From Bullera alba (taxonomy: Eukaryota > Basidiomycota > Tremellomycetes > Tremellales > Bulleraceae): a stretch of DNA of 64,000 bases. How positions within the stretch are numbered: position 1 is the first letter of the stretch; every line of letters begins with the position of its first letter. Location of the stretch: the NCBI GenBank assembly GCA_001600095.1, contig BCIX01000001.1, positions 124,001 through 188,000 of the forward strand, read 5' to 3'. Position numbers and translations under genes: made by a program. Below are positions 52,859-63,635 of the stretch, piece by piece. The notes beneath the pieces are model-generated. The model searched no databases, was not told the DNA's origin, and was given only the letters and a program-made list of their open reading frames with translations.

Positions 52859-53948
52859 ATGAGCTTCTTTGGTACCCTCGACAAGCATGCGGTAGCAGCA
52901 GCAGAGGAGGTCCGAACAAGATACATAGAGGAAGGTGAGAGCATTGGTCATCATAATCCGAATCCTCGGACCCGGACCACTTCGATGGCATCGCTGGATC
53001 GAGCTGCTTTCGGGTAGAGTGACTGGAAGGCCGTTCAGTTCAAGGGTCCACTCCTACCTGTGATCCTGGATTATGTGTCGAAGGGAAGGAGACTGACTGA
53101 TCGATGATGTAGGCAAACTCACAAAGTCTGAGATAGATCATTACAGAAAAGTTTACGGACGCGGGATTAGAGCCGCTTCCGCAAGTTGTGTTCACTATAT
53201 TCAGAGAATACCTCATACTGACCAGCTTGACTCGTAATTCAGCTCAGTCGTCGGCGCTGTAGGAGGATTTGTGCTCATTTATGAGAAGTTGCCGAAATGG
53301 GGCATTGCCGCACGGATCTTTGGCTCGTTTGGATGTTCAACAGTGGCCAAATTTACGGGCTGGGTAGTAGGCACTGCATCTGCAGCGGTGGAAATGGTTC
53401 ACTTGGACAGGTCAGCACCTGAGTGAGTGAAATCGCAGCTGGAGACCGGGGTGTCTTTCGGAATGTACAAAAGGCTGACGATGGTATGTCCTGTCTTCCT
53501 TGTTAGCCAGACGCAAGCGTTCATACAGATGAATGCAGAGATCAAACAGAGATTGATTGAGATGGGTATTGGTCAAAAGCCTGGTCGACGACAGCAGGAG
53601 CTGCCGCCTATCCAGAGTAACGGTCAAGCGAAGTTCGACAAGGACTTTGGTATCGACCGTCAACTTCCAGGAGTAGGAGGGAGGGGAGAGATAGTACCCG
53701 AATCCAGTCCATTTCCCGCCTCATCGGAAGAGCACCGCTCGGCAGAACCCATTACTATCATTACGGAGACCAAGTCAAGCTGGGATAAAGTGCGCAGTAA
53801 GGCGGAGAACAGCATGGAGACTCAGCAACCGCAGATGAGGTTCCCGGAAAGGAGGCGAAGAGTGGAGCAGCAGGTGGATACTAGGAGTCAGGAGCAGAAG
53901 GAATACGAGGCATTGGTGGAGAAGGAGAGGCAAGGGGAAGACAGCTGA
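52859..53948 (+). CDS. two-helix membrane protein, OCIA-like family, copy 3 (long form)
   Basis: Four exons are proposed (52859-52934, 53113-53184, 53248-53422, 53507-53948; 254 residues). Exons 1 and 4 are clear. The second intron is uncertain: the donor used in copy 2 (TCC|GTGAGC) is here TCC|GCAAGT, and that GC donor does not keep the frame with any near acceptor. The weak GT donor four bases on (GCAA|GTTGTG) with acceptor CTCAG at 53247 restores it. The tail carries the same SSWDKVRSKAENS and ERRR blocks as copy 2. The last helix region contains SAAVEMVHLDRSAPE. The gene may be recent and imperfectly spliced. Confidence 0.7.
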
Positions 53949-54711
53949 GTAACGAGATCGAGGTCAGCGGAGCGGTGTAAGAGGGTCGAACTCATGGTGT
54001 AACACTATTGCAACCAGTAAGACGCATGGATCGCATGGATATCTGTAAACTCGAATACTCTGATGGCGCTTTTGAAGGGTCCCTAAAGGACTGGTCGGTC
54101 ACTAGCCGTACTGCGTCATAAAGGCAGCCATGGCGGTGTCGCCTTGCGCACGGTTCAGCTCGGCTTGTACACCCCTTTGTCCCTGGACCCCCCGGGCGAT
54201 CAAGGACAAAGACCATTGGCACTGCTGGGCTGATCAATAGATGAACCCAAAGATCGGCATTGGTGCCGACTCTGACAGTGCTCCAGGCCCTTTGTCCCTA
54301 TAATCCATTCATCCCAGCCACGCCCAAGTGGGCAACAAGGAGTCCATCGTGAAAGGATAGTAAGATGCTCCGATCATGATCTGCCATTGGGTTCATCGAG
54401 TAAGTTGCCCAAGGGATTGAATAGCTGAAATGAACAGATGAAGTAGTGAGGGTTGTCATCAAACTGATCCACCTTATTACTGCTGCCGCCAAAGCCATCC
54501 GAAGAGGATCACTCAACCAGTTGACTGGACATACTACCACCTTCGAGGCGACTGTGATTGGGACTGAAGTACGAGCTGGCTTGGAGACCGCCTGAGTTTC
54601 CGCGGACATGTGGATACCAAGAGAAGCTGGGGGTTCCAGCATCATGGGTGAGTGCTGCATCAGTCTCGCCGTATCGTCAGAAGAACGCATCTGGGACGCC
54701 TAGCTAATCTC

Positions 54712-55161
54712 ATGACAGCCCCAACGACACCGCCATTGCCTACATACACACGGACGATCGCACAACGCGGCGTTGCCTCTACTATTCCCCCCGACCAAAC
54801 AGCCTCTCTGCGCTTAGCCACATCGTCCATCTCCTCTTCTTCAGCAGTCACAACGTCATCTTCATCCTCGTTCTCATCTTCCACCGCTGGATACAAAGGC
54901 GCATTCAATTGGCACAGCATGACAGGTCAACTATCCTCCGATCCCAGCGAGCCAGACTTTCCCAAAGGGTCGTCAACGCTGCCATCACCCGTATCGGACA
55001 TTTCGACCGATGGGTCGCCTGAGATGGCTCCTCAGCAGGAACAACCGATGGAGACGACATATGTCCGCTTGGGAGGTGCTGAGAGGGGGTTGCGGCGGAG
55101 TCGATATAACAGTGTCTTGTCGGTATCGCTATTCAGCTTGGTCCTCTCGTCGTTATTATGA
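54712..55161 (+). CDS. small Ser/Thr-rich protein with hydrophobic C-terminus (hypothetical)
   Basis: A single exon encodes 149 residues. Most of it is Ser/Thr/Pro-rich, with a run of ~30 residues that is almost all Ser, Thr, Ala and Val. The last 15 residues (SVLSVSLFSLVLSSLL) are hydrophobic and end the protein, like a tail anchor or GPI-attachment signal, though without a signal peptide. The residues before it are basic (GLRRSRYN). No family is recognised. It lies between the OCIA-like copies and prohibitin-1. Composition is coding-like but weak. Confidence 0.42.
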   Translation: MTAPTTPPLPTYTRTIAQRGVASTIPPDQTASLRLATSSISSSSAVTTSSSSSFSSSTAGYKGAFNWHSMTGQLSSDPSEPDFPKGSSTLPSPVSDISTDGSPEMAPQQEQPMETTYVRLGGAERGLRRSRYNSVLSVSLFSLVLSSLL

Positions 55162-55506
55162 ATGAGGAGAGTCGAATCTAGCATGGGGTAGTGCCAGTCG
55201 AATCGGTTTCTACATTTTGGGATGTATCGTTTAGCATGGGTCAGTGTTGTCTTCCGCTGGCACGAGAGGAGTAGAAGAGCAGATCGCACAAGAGACGATC
55301 AGCTCAGTGCTAGTAGCCCCCGGCGGAATCAAATTGTGGCGTGTGCCGAATGACATTTTGCCGACGATGACCGATCCTCTGATGGCGGCGATGGCTGTCA
55401 CATACCACCTTCTACTCAATCCACATCGTCCTAGTCGCGATCAACACGGTACACAGCACCCGCACGGATCAGCTAGACACGGAACAAAGAGGACTAGTCG
55501 ACCACG

Positions 55507-57011
55507 ATGCAGGCTTTGAGTCAGAACGCAACGAGGATCTTGAGTGAGTGGTATTCGCAGTCGTAGGCCCAATCGCCGTTCCCTTCCTTCTTCACTTAGA
55601 TCCCCAATCTTCCGCTCTCTTCCCTATACGAGCACCCGGACCGCTATGCTGGACACTGGAGACGTGTCATAGATCGAAATGCTGACCATCGACCTTTCTT
55701 CACGTAGTCGGCGCCGCGATCGGCACTTCGCTAGTCCAGTCAGCACTGTATGACGTGCCGGGAGGATACAGAGCCGTTCTGTTCGATAGATTCTCGGGAG
55801 TCAAGCCTCAGGTGGGTGTTCTGCAGCTACTCGAACCAGGTTCAGCATCAAGCTGACTTGTTCTTCTTAGGCTACCGGAGAAGGAACACACTTCCTCATT
55901 CCATGGCTGCAGCGAGCTATCCTGTACGATGTCAGGATCAAGCCTAGAGTGAGTGGGCGTAGTCTAAGCACCGCTTCTAGGGGATGAGATCGACAGGCTC
56001 TCATTGGCGCTGTCGATGATGGAACCAACTTGGCTTCAGGAACTTGGCTTCAGGCGGTGTGCCACGGTGGGAGCTGACTGTCTTTCCAGAACATCTCCAC
56101 GACCACCGGTTCGAAAGGTGAGCTACTCCGTTTCCATGGGCGAAATTAGCTCAATCAGTGCTCATCTAGACATGCAAATGGTCTCCTTGACCCTCCGAGT
56201 GATGTCCCGACCCGACATGGAGCACCTACCAAAGATCTACCAGAACCTAGGACAAGAGTGCGTATCAGAGGGTAATCGTTCTCAATAGCCTCGCTAACAC
56301 TCGTCTAGCTACGATGAGCGAGTGCTCCCATCGATTGGAAACGAAGTGCTCAAGGCAACGGTAGCTCAATTCGACGGTGAGTTACCCCGAACAAGCATAT
56401 TTCCTACCTTGGCTAACTCATTGTAGCCTCCGAACTCATCACCAACCGAGAGATCGTGAGTGACTCGTGCAATGCACTGCACCCTAGGAAGCACATATCT
56501 GACTCTCCTGGTGCAGGTCTCTGCTCGAATCCGAGACGATCTGCTCAACCGAGCCAAGGAGTTCGGTATCATGCTCGAGGATGTCTCGATCGTGAGTCAC
56601 CTGCACTCCGCAGAATGATCGTATGCTGACTCCCGCAGACCCACATGACCTTTGGTAAAGAGTTCACCACGGCCGTCGAGCAGAAGCAAATTGCCCAGCA
56701 GGATGCCGAGAGGGCCAAGTTCGTGGTCGAGAAGGCCGAGCAGGAGAGACAGGCAGCTGTCATTAGAGCCGAGGGTGAAGCCGAGGCTGCCAACACCATC
56801 TCCGCGGCTTTGAACAAGGCGGGCGATGCGTTTGTGCAGTTCAGAAAGATCGAGGCCAGTCGGGAGATCGGTGAGCGCCACTGGGCCAGGATACACGTGC
56901 TGCATACTGACAGCTCTTGACATAGCCGCCTCGCTATCGCAGTCGAAGAACATCTCTTACGTGCCTGCTGGATCGGGTAACCTGCTTCTCCAGGTTCCTC
57001 CACAGCAATAA
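55507..57011 (+). CDS. PHB1: prohibitin-1
   Basis: Ten exons (55507-55543, 55708-55811, 55871-55948, 56090-56117, 56170-56257, 56309-56376, 56427-56455, 56517-56591, 56639-56870, 56926-57011) encode 274 residues. Exon 1 is short ([12 protein letters not shown]) and is joined by a 164-nt intron. The N-terminal anchor is followed by [18 protein letters not shown], the prohibitin signature. Then come [37 protein letters not shown] and the coiled coil ([20 protein letters not shown]). Exons 4 and 7 are 28 and 29 nt. Prohibitins 1 and 2 form a ring in the inner mitochondrial membrane that scaffolds proteases and cristae. Length matches Phb1. Confidence 0.96.
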
Positions 57012-58250
57012 GCGCTATGAGCAGGTTGGCGCAGGGTGACCTGGCGGCTGGAGATCGGAGGTCACGGAAGGTCACGGGATTAAGGAGAGTTCCGCTGTTG
57101 AACGGAGATGACCACATGGTCTGCGGCCTTGTAACACCAATTAGTCGTAAGCTTAGCATGCACGACTCCCTCCTCTTGCTTGGCCCGATTGATATTCATG
57201 GCACTGGCGTTACAAGCCCCGCTCCTGCTGCTAGGCAGGGCTGCTGACCCGAATGCTGAGTAGTAGGGATCTATTGAATTTGACAGAGACAGGACCGACG
57301 TCGAGATCTCGAGATCTGGTCGGAAGCGAGGAGCCTCCCAAAACCTCTCCATGGACCCTGCACCCGAGCGTCACTTCCCCCTCCTAATCCGCACTCGTCA
57401 ACTTGAAACGCGGTGTGACTCGACATGGGAAGAGAGCGAAAATGGTGCGCGTTCCTGCTTGTCATTTCAGGCCCATTTGAAACGATCGCCAAATTGCGCA
57501 CCGGGTCGACTGCGTTCCTGGACCAAGAGCATGTCTCAGAACGTCCATCCTTCATAACATTTCGGACATCGCTCGGAGGCTGCATGCAACCGGGGCCAAT
57601 CGATCGATTCATCAGTCCCTCGCCTGGGATGAGGGGCCAGGCAGGTCGAGCGGAGTGCGGGGACAGGATGGGCGGATGGGTCAAACGTGAGGGGTCGCCT
57701 ATACCCTTAGCTAATGCGCTCAACTGGGACTGGACGAGGGCAAGGGCATGACGACACTGCCGTCTTGATCAGCAAAGCCTGCAAAGGTCATTGGACGAAC
57801 GAACACCTAGGACGTCCATCCATCTGCCGTCGTACATATAAAGCAACTCGTCAAGAAGATCGACTCGCCCACATTCGCAAGCAAGTTAACTTGGAGTAAC
57901 CCACCTAAACTTAGCTGTGAGTCGTGCTGGGCTATATCAGAGATAGGAGTCGAGCTGACATCGTGAACTGAAAGTCGCTTGTACAACTTCATCTGCAGGA
58001 TCGCGTCACCAACTCATCTTCGACTTCTAGTGAGCCCAAGTCGCGTCACTCCTATCCGCCTCTGACTGCTGCTGACCTCGCAAAAGATCCTGGACAGCGA
58101 CACTTCTTCAGATCGAACACATCTTCAATCAAGACCCCGCCTTTCGTCTCAGTCGAGAGCACGACTTCTTGTTATCTTTCTTTTCTTCTATCTACTGTAA
58201 ATTGACCACAGCGACATCTTCGACTGGATCGCCACTGACCGTCACTATAG
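57012..58250. other. intergenic region upstream of the Lys-rich small gene
   Basis: No coding sequence is supported. TATAAA (57837-57842) lies ~410 bp before the ATG at 58251. A likely 5' UTR intron follows (57917-57974, GTGAGTCG ... AGCTGAC ... AAAG). The leader from about 58090 to 58250 is C/T-rich. This is consistent with a promoter and spliced leader. Confidence 0.5.
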
Positions 58251-58917
58251 ATGCCACGGGAGAAGAAGGACAAGGGGAAGGGCAAAGCCAAAGGCCCTTA
58301 TGACAAGGGCGATCCGGAGGGCGAGGACCCGCGTAAGTACTGTCACTTGTGTCCCTTCACCCAACCCATCATCATCCACCTCGATGCAATTCCCTCTCAA
58401 GAGATTGCTATTAATGATCATCGCTGACATGACCACCGTAGCAAAAAAACACATTCCCGTTCCGAGGGTGAAGCCAGGGGCAAAGCCCTGGACGCCTCGA
58501 GATCCTTCCTTCTTTGCCCGGCTCCAGTTCCGCGAGCCAGAAGAGCTGGCCCTAGGGGAACCAGTCTTTCCCCAGGCCGGACCATCCAAATCTTCCCGGC
58601 AGAAGAAGCCATCCACGTCCTCGCCAGTAGCATCGTCCTCGTCCTCGCCCTCGTCTTCTGCGGTAGCCAACGTCGACAATGGAAATCCGGCCCCAGCCTC
58701 GTCTTCTCCGGTGTTAACGAGCTCGCCCATGACGGCCACCTCTTCGCAAGGTCAAGATGGCGAAGTGGACTACACTGCCCTTTCCGAGGCATTGGCGACC
58801 GTGAGTCATCAGTCGTACCAAATATCAGTGGAGGCCGCCTGCTGATACGCTTCCCAGATGTCAGACGACCAGGCGTTGATCTTTTTTGGGATTGGTCAGG
58901 CCCCTCAGGGGGAGTGA
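58251..58917 (+). CDS. small Lys/Ser/Pro-rich hypothetical protein
   Basis: Three exons (58251-58332, 58442-58800, 58858-58917) encode 166 residues. The N-terminus is Lys/Gly-rich (MPREKKDKGKGKAKG). A conserved-looking middle (HIPVPRVKPGAKPWTPRDPS, FFARLQFREPEE) precedes a long Ser/Pro-rich stretch. It ends with an acidic helix and FFGIGQAPQGE. No known family. Presence of a TATA box, a spliced leader and in-phase introns supports a real gene. It precedes the repeat protein gene on the same strand and shares the MPR-type start and basic N-terminus. Confidence 0.68.
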
Positions 58918-60539
58918 GGGAAATTGGAGATGAGTAGAACTGTAGAAGGGAACCTGTGGTCCTTGTAGACGTTTCGTCTGTTTGTTTCCATGTGCATGTA
59001 GTCTGTTTATTCTCATGACGGTACTCGAGCGCAGCACCTTCAAGACAGTGGAAGTACCCTACAGACTGCAGTGTAACAAGGCGCAGATCATCTCTCAGCC
59101 TATCAGAACTCAGCGGCTCAGAAGCCAGGATTTGCCACGTCATTGCCATTGGATTTGGAGTCGCTCGACTAATCTTCGAGCATAGTCTCCTTGGGCTCTC
59201 ATGCATCCACTGCCCACAGTCGTTCCGCTTGGTACCACAGTGCATACTAGGCGTGCCACAAGCAGAAGGGTGTGCTGAGTTTCCAAGCCGATTTGGCGGA
59301 GGATCCGTAAGCGGACCGAATCGATCGTCATAGGCTATGGTCTCGAGTCTCGACTTCGAGTGCATACTCTTAGGTCAGGAACCCCGATCGACAACTCCCA
59401 TTCGAGTCTGAACCGACAGCCTTCATAACGTCGGTGGTCATGGGGTGGCAGGTCGCGGGACAAGCATGCATCCATAACTCTATCTGCGAACCGCTTCTGT
59501 AATGTTGACCTGCGCGTCCTCATATAGCAACGCCAGAACTCCTTGCCTCTGTATTCTTCGTAGCACCCCAACTCTCTGTGCATCTCAAGTCTCTACTGCC
59601 CTATACTTCATCTGCCGCTTGCTTGCCTATGCTGTACTCTACTAACAGTTCAGCTGATACTGACAGACTCGTCGTGACCATGGCTTTACGCACCCGCTCG
59701 GATCACCCGGTCCGGTCACCCGGTAATGTGATGTGAAACGCAAGGGTGAAACGCCCAGATCTAACGCCACCAAAAGTCGACAATCCTCACGTGCTGTGCT
59801 GTCATTCGCACTTGCATGTCAACAGACACTCTCCGTTACTCGATCGAAATTTCCCTATGACCACGCCGTCTATCAGCGCAACAAAGACCCCGCTGGCTGC
59901 ATATCAGAAAAAAGTCGACAATTGAAAAGGGGAAACCATTGCCAGACGGCGAGGCGGGGTCGCAGTCGGAATCTCAACAGCGCAATTAGACAGATCGGTG
60001 CATCGTTGAAAACGCCGCTCGGCTCTTTGATAAGCTGCAAAAGGCTGCGTGCCGCTGCTTAGCCGCTGTCACAGATGTTCTCGGACCTGGCGTCCTTCAT
60101 AACATGTTGGCAAATAATTGTCCTCCACAGGCCAGTCTGATTTCGACAGCATACGGCGTAGCGAGATGAAGTGGTCGACACGGCTTCGAGACGAGCCTTG
60201 GGTAGGCGGGGAGGTCATTGGCGATGTAGCGGGGATAGAGAGGGGATCGGAGCGAGCGTTGTAGGATCATAGGATGTAGAGCTTGTGATGTATATATGAC
60301 AGACTGAAGTCTTCCTCTTCTCTCCATCAACAACACAACTCACTCACAACTTTCATCATCTCAGCAGCTCAGCAACACAGCGCTACCTCAATTTTCATAA
60401 CTCAACAACTTGTGAGTACAAGCACACTCCTCCCAGCGCGTTCTTCACATGTCGAGAAGCGCCCAGCTAATCTCGCCCTCCAGATTTCTGCTCTCCCCAC
60501 ACCAACTGCTTAAAGCAATCTTTCCGTCGTCTTATCAAG
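58918..60539. other. intergenic region with TATA box and spliced leader
   Basis: No gene is seen from 58918 to about 60280. TATATATG (60291-60298) lies ~240 bp upstream of the ATG at 60540. A C/A-rich leader follows. An intron in the leader is clear: donor GTGAGT at 60412, branch-like GCTAATC near 60467, acceptor CAG at 60483 (72 nt). Confidence 0.5.
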
Positions 60540-62180
60540 ATGCCCCGACCCGCAAAAGACAAGACGACAAGAGGTCGAAGAGCCCAGCCTTACTCGGGCG
60601 GGGTAAGTCCAGCCCTTGAACGACTGTCCATGGGGGTTTGCCACTAACTATGGATATAGGCGACCAGCAGCACTCTGGCCGAGTCGAGACCGGCGCTCTC
60701 TACGGAGAGATTAATCCTGGCTGCTGAGAGCATGATGCAGGAGCGGCTGCAGCGACAGGACCAGCGTGAGTAGTAGTTCGAACACATTCTTCACTGCCCA
60801 TTGTCATGTTCATCCTCCTCCGTGAACGGGAGTCCCCACTGCCAAAGCTCTACCCTCACCGACGTTCATTCCCGTCCAGAGTCTCAGACTCTCAGTACCC
60901 ATTCTCCCTCCTCAATTGCCCCCTCCATGAACTCGACCCCTCCATGCCTCGCCTCCTCCATGACCTCTTTGAGCGTCTATCGCTGCGATTACTGGCCTCT
61001 TACCCTATTCCGTGCCTCGCTTAGAACCTCAGCTGACGACGTGGATAGAAGACGTGAGGGATGCCTACGCGCCAAAGTCTCGCAATTGGAGCGTGGCGCG
61101 GCCCCTATACAATGGTCCAAAGCGCTACAACGGGCCTGTACCAGTTCCCTGGCCCAGTGCTGTGTCGCGCGTCCCTCGTCTCCCGCCGACTGGCTCGTAC
61201 GCTGGGTCCCCATCGGGTGGTGCTGCTGCCGGTGCTGTTGCGGGCCAGGCCGGTCCTCCGCCTTTTCACCTCAGAGGACTAGTCTACGACTCCGCGGGAC
61301 CCGTTCTCGGTGCTGCTGGTGCTGCTCCTGCTGGCATGCTCGGAGGTAGTTTCTCTGGGGCTGGTCCCTCCCACTTCGGTGCTCCCCCGGGCTTCGGCCC
61401 AATAGTCGGTCTTGGTCTTCCTCCTCCCCCTCCCCCTCGTAGGATGCTCGGGGGTGGTTTCTCTGGGGCTGGTCCCTCCCACTTTGGTGCTCACCCGAGC
61501 TTCGGTCCAATCGTCCGTCCTGGTCTTCCTCCTCCTCCACCTCGTGGAATGTTCCGGGGTGGTTCAGCTGGACCCCGTCCCTCCCACTTTGGTGCTCCCC
61601 CGGACTACGGTCCAATCGTCGGTCTGGCTCCTGCTCCTCTTGGCCCGTTCGGCTCAGCAGGGTCATCTGTTGCTGGTCCCTCGTTCGTGGGCGGTCCTCT
61701 CGGTTTCGGCGCACCAGTGCCCTATGCTGGAGTGCCATTGCCGGGAGTAGATCGGTGGGCATACGGTTCGCTTGGTGCTGGTCCTCTTGGCTTCGGTGTT
61801 GGTGTGCCATCTGCCGTTCCAACCGGCTTCGACATGGGCCTTGACGGTGCCGCCCTCGGCTTCGGGGACGTCGGTGTCCATGACACCAATCAGGCGACAT
61901 TCGGAGCTCCGGGTGGTCTCGAGGTACTGGTGGAGGAGCAGCAGGGGTGGTTCCTGCCGGAGCTCCCGTACGAGGCAGGATCCTCGCCTGATGGGGACGT
62001 GTTGTCTGCCGAGACGGAGGCCGCGTTGAAAGAGGCCTTGGAAAAGCTTGGTTGTGCCCAGGTCGTCCGAGTAAGTCATCTTCATACCCAGTCCACTCCA
62101 AGGTCCGAACTCCGCTGACAGGCCCACAGGCCGCCGAGGCAGACCCGATGGACTGGCCGTCGTTTGAGAGGGAGGAGTAG
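60540..62180 (+). CDS. Gly/Pro-rich repeat protein (hypothetical)
   Basis: Four exons (60540-60602, 60660-60765, 61025-62070, 62130-62180) encode 421 residues. A basic N-terminus (MPRPAKDKTTRGRRAQ) is followed by a helix (TERLILAAESMMQERLQRQ). The large exon carries three tandem repeats of about 35 residues (SGAGPSHFGAPPGFGPIVG-type, ending in a run of five or six Pro), at about 61340-61600. The rest is Gly/Phe/Pro-rich up to VDRWAYGSLGAG. The C-terminus is acidic and helical (ETEAALKEALEKLGCAQ) and ends DPMDWPSFEREE. Such FG/PG-rich sequence is disordered; no family is recognised. Intron 2 is 259 nt. Confidence 0.72.
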
Positions 62181-62382
62181 GAGGTCACTGGTGGGGGCGG
62201 AGAGGGGACGTGGTTGGGAATGGAGCAAGAGTCGTCGATTGGCTTGATTGTGGCCTATGGCGTGGTTAACACGAAAAATCAGAAACACCTAAAAACATCA
62301 TATAATGCAAGTCCGTAACTTCACACGCACAGTCACAAGGTCATCGGATTCATTCTGATCATCAAGCTACCTCTGAACTCCA

Positions 62383-63635
62383 CTATGCCTTGTCCTCCTT
62401 GACCTCGTCCTTAACCTCGGCAGTCTCGGTCGTCTCCTTGGTCTCGGCAGCGGGTGCCTCGGTCTCAGCGGGCTTCTCCTCGGTCGTAGCTGGGGTGTGG
62501 GTAGAAGGTGCCTCAGCGGGGGTGCTACAGTCGACGTGAGTGGCAGTTCTCAATCTTGCTAGACGTGTCGTCTGAAATGCCTTTCGGCTTGGCGACCACT
62601 CACGCAGAGACCTTCTCCTCCTTTGGCTCCTCCTCCTCAGCCTTAGCCGAAGTCTCGTTCACCGGAACGACCTCGTCCTCCTTCTTCTCCTCGGCGGCAG
62701 CAGCGGGCTCAGCGTCGGCAGCGGGCAAAGAATCGGCGGGGGTATCCTCAGAAGAGCCACCAAGCTTGTTGTTGGCAACCTGAGCGTCCTCAAAGGCCTT
62801 CTTGAACTGGTTGGCGTCTGCGGACAGCTCATCAGCGCCGTACCCGAGTTTCCACCTGCTCTCCAGACGCGCACTCACTGTCAGAGTTACCGAATCGGAT
62901 GGCAAGTGTCTCGGCGGATGGCTCTCCCTCCGAGTAGTCGGCAGCGACGTTGTAGACCCACGATCGGTCTGAACCGACGTTGGCCTGAAGGTTCATGTCC
63001 GAGGTGACTGATAGGAATAATTAGCACTTTGTGTCGGAGGTATCGACTACCAAGAGCAGAACCTCTACTTTGGCGTCCAACAGCACTCACTAGCATGGTT
63101 GGCGCAGACCTTCAAGGTCTTGTCTCTCCTCATCACCAATCGGACCTTCTTCGTCTGCTTGTGGGCTAGCAGCCTGACGTCTCCGGTACCCCTCTCCTTC
63201 CACTCCAAACTCGACTTGACGAATCGGAACAGCTTGGCTCGCCTATCATCCGGGGTGTCAGCTCGAATGACCTTTTCAATGGTTGCCCGTCAACTGACAT
63301 CTTGAAAAGGACCTCCTCGTCCTCCTCGTGGGTCTTGGCCTCGACCTGCTCGGTCAGCCTGATGACCGGCTCGAACTGTGGGTCATGCTCGGCGGTCTCC
63401 TGTACGCTGGGTGTTAGTCATCTCTCTTGCTAGTTTAGTCATTCCTCTTGCTGTTGGAGATTGCAACTGATGGGAGCTGGGAGTGAAGGGTTGGACGGTT
63501 TCAATGGGATCTGTTCTCCCATCTGTATCCTAGCTCGAATATACGAGGCCCTCCTGTGATACTTGGAGCAGGACATGATACGGTATGCGCGAAGCTCCTA
63601 CTCACTGGGTTGACGGGTTCAGTTGGTTCGGCCAT
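62383..63635 (-). CDS. YRB1: Ran-specific GTPase-activating protein (RanBP1/Yrb1)
   Basis: Six exons (63635-63606, 63399-63299, 63242-63091, 63007-62879, 62817-62604, 62524-62383) encode 255 residues. The Ran-binding domain starts FEPVIRL and includes [32 protein letters not shown] (pieces EEVLFKMRAKLFRF and [13 protein letters not shown]), [20 protein letters not shown] and [19 protein letters not shown]. The last ~85 residues are Glu/Ala/Lys-rich. The family binds Ran-GTP and helps GTP hydrolysis after nuclear export. The first intron is long (206 nt). It converges with the repeat-protein gene at 62180. Confidence 0.95.

Larger units (their letters stand above)
51079..54200 (+). repeat. tandem duplication of about 1.4-1.7 kb
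   Basis: Unit 1 (from about 51079) and unit 2 (from about 52804) each hold one gene copy. Similarity starts before the ATG (CGCGGACTC ... CAGTACTA ... TATCAAGCTCG). It runs through introns and past the stops: the two 3' flanks share TATGGTGTAA / CATGGTGTAA, CAACCAGTAAGA and CTCTGATGGC. So the whole locus was copied, not only the coding part. Confidence 0.7.
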
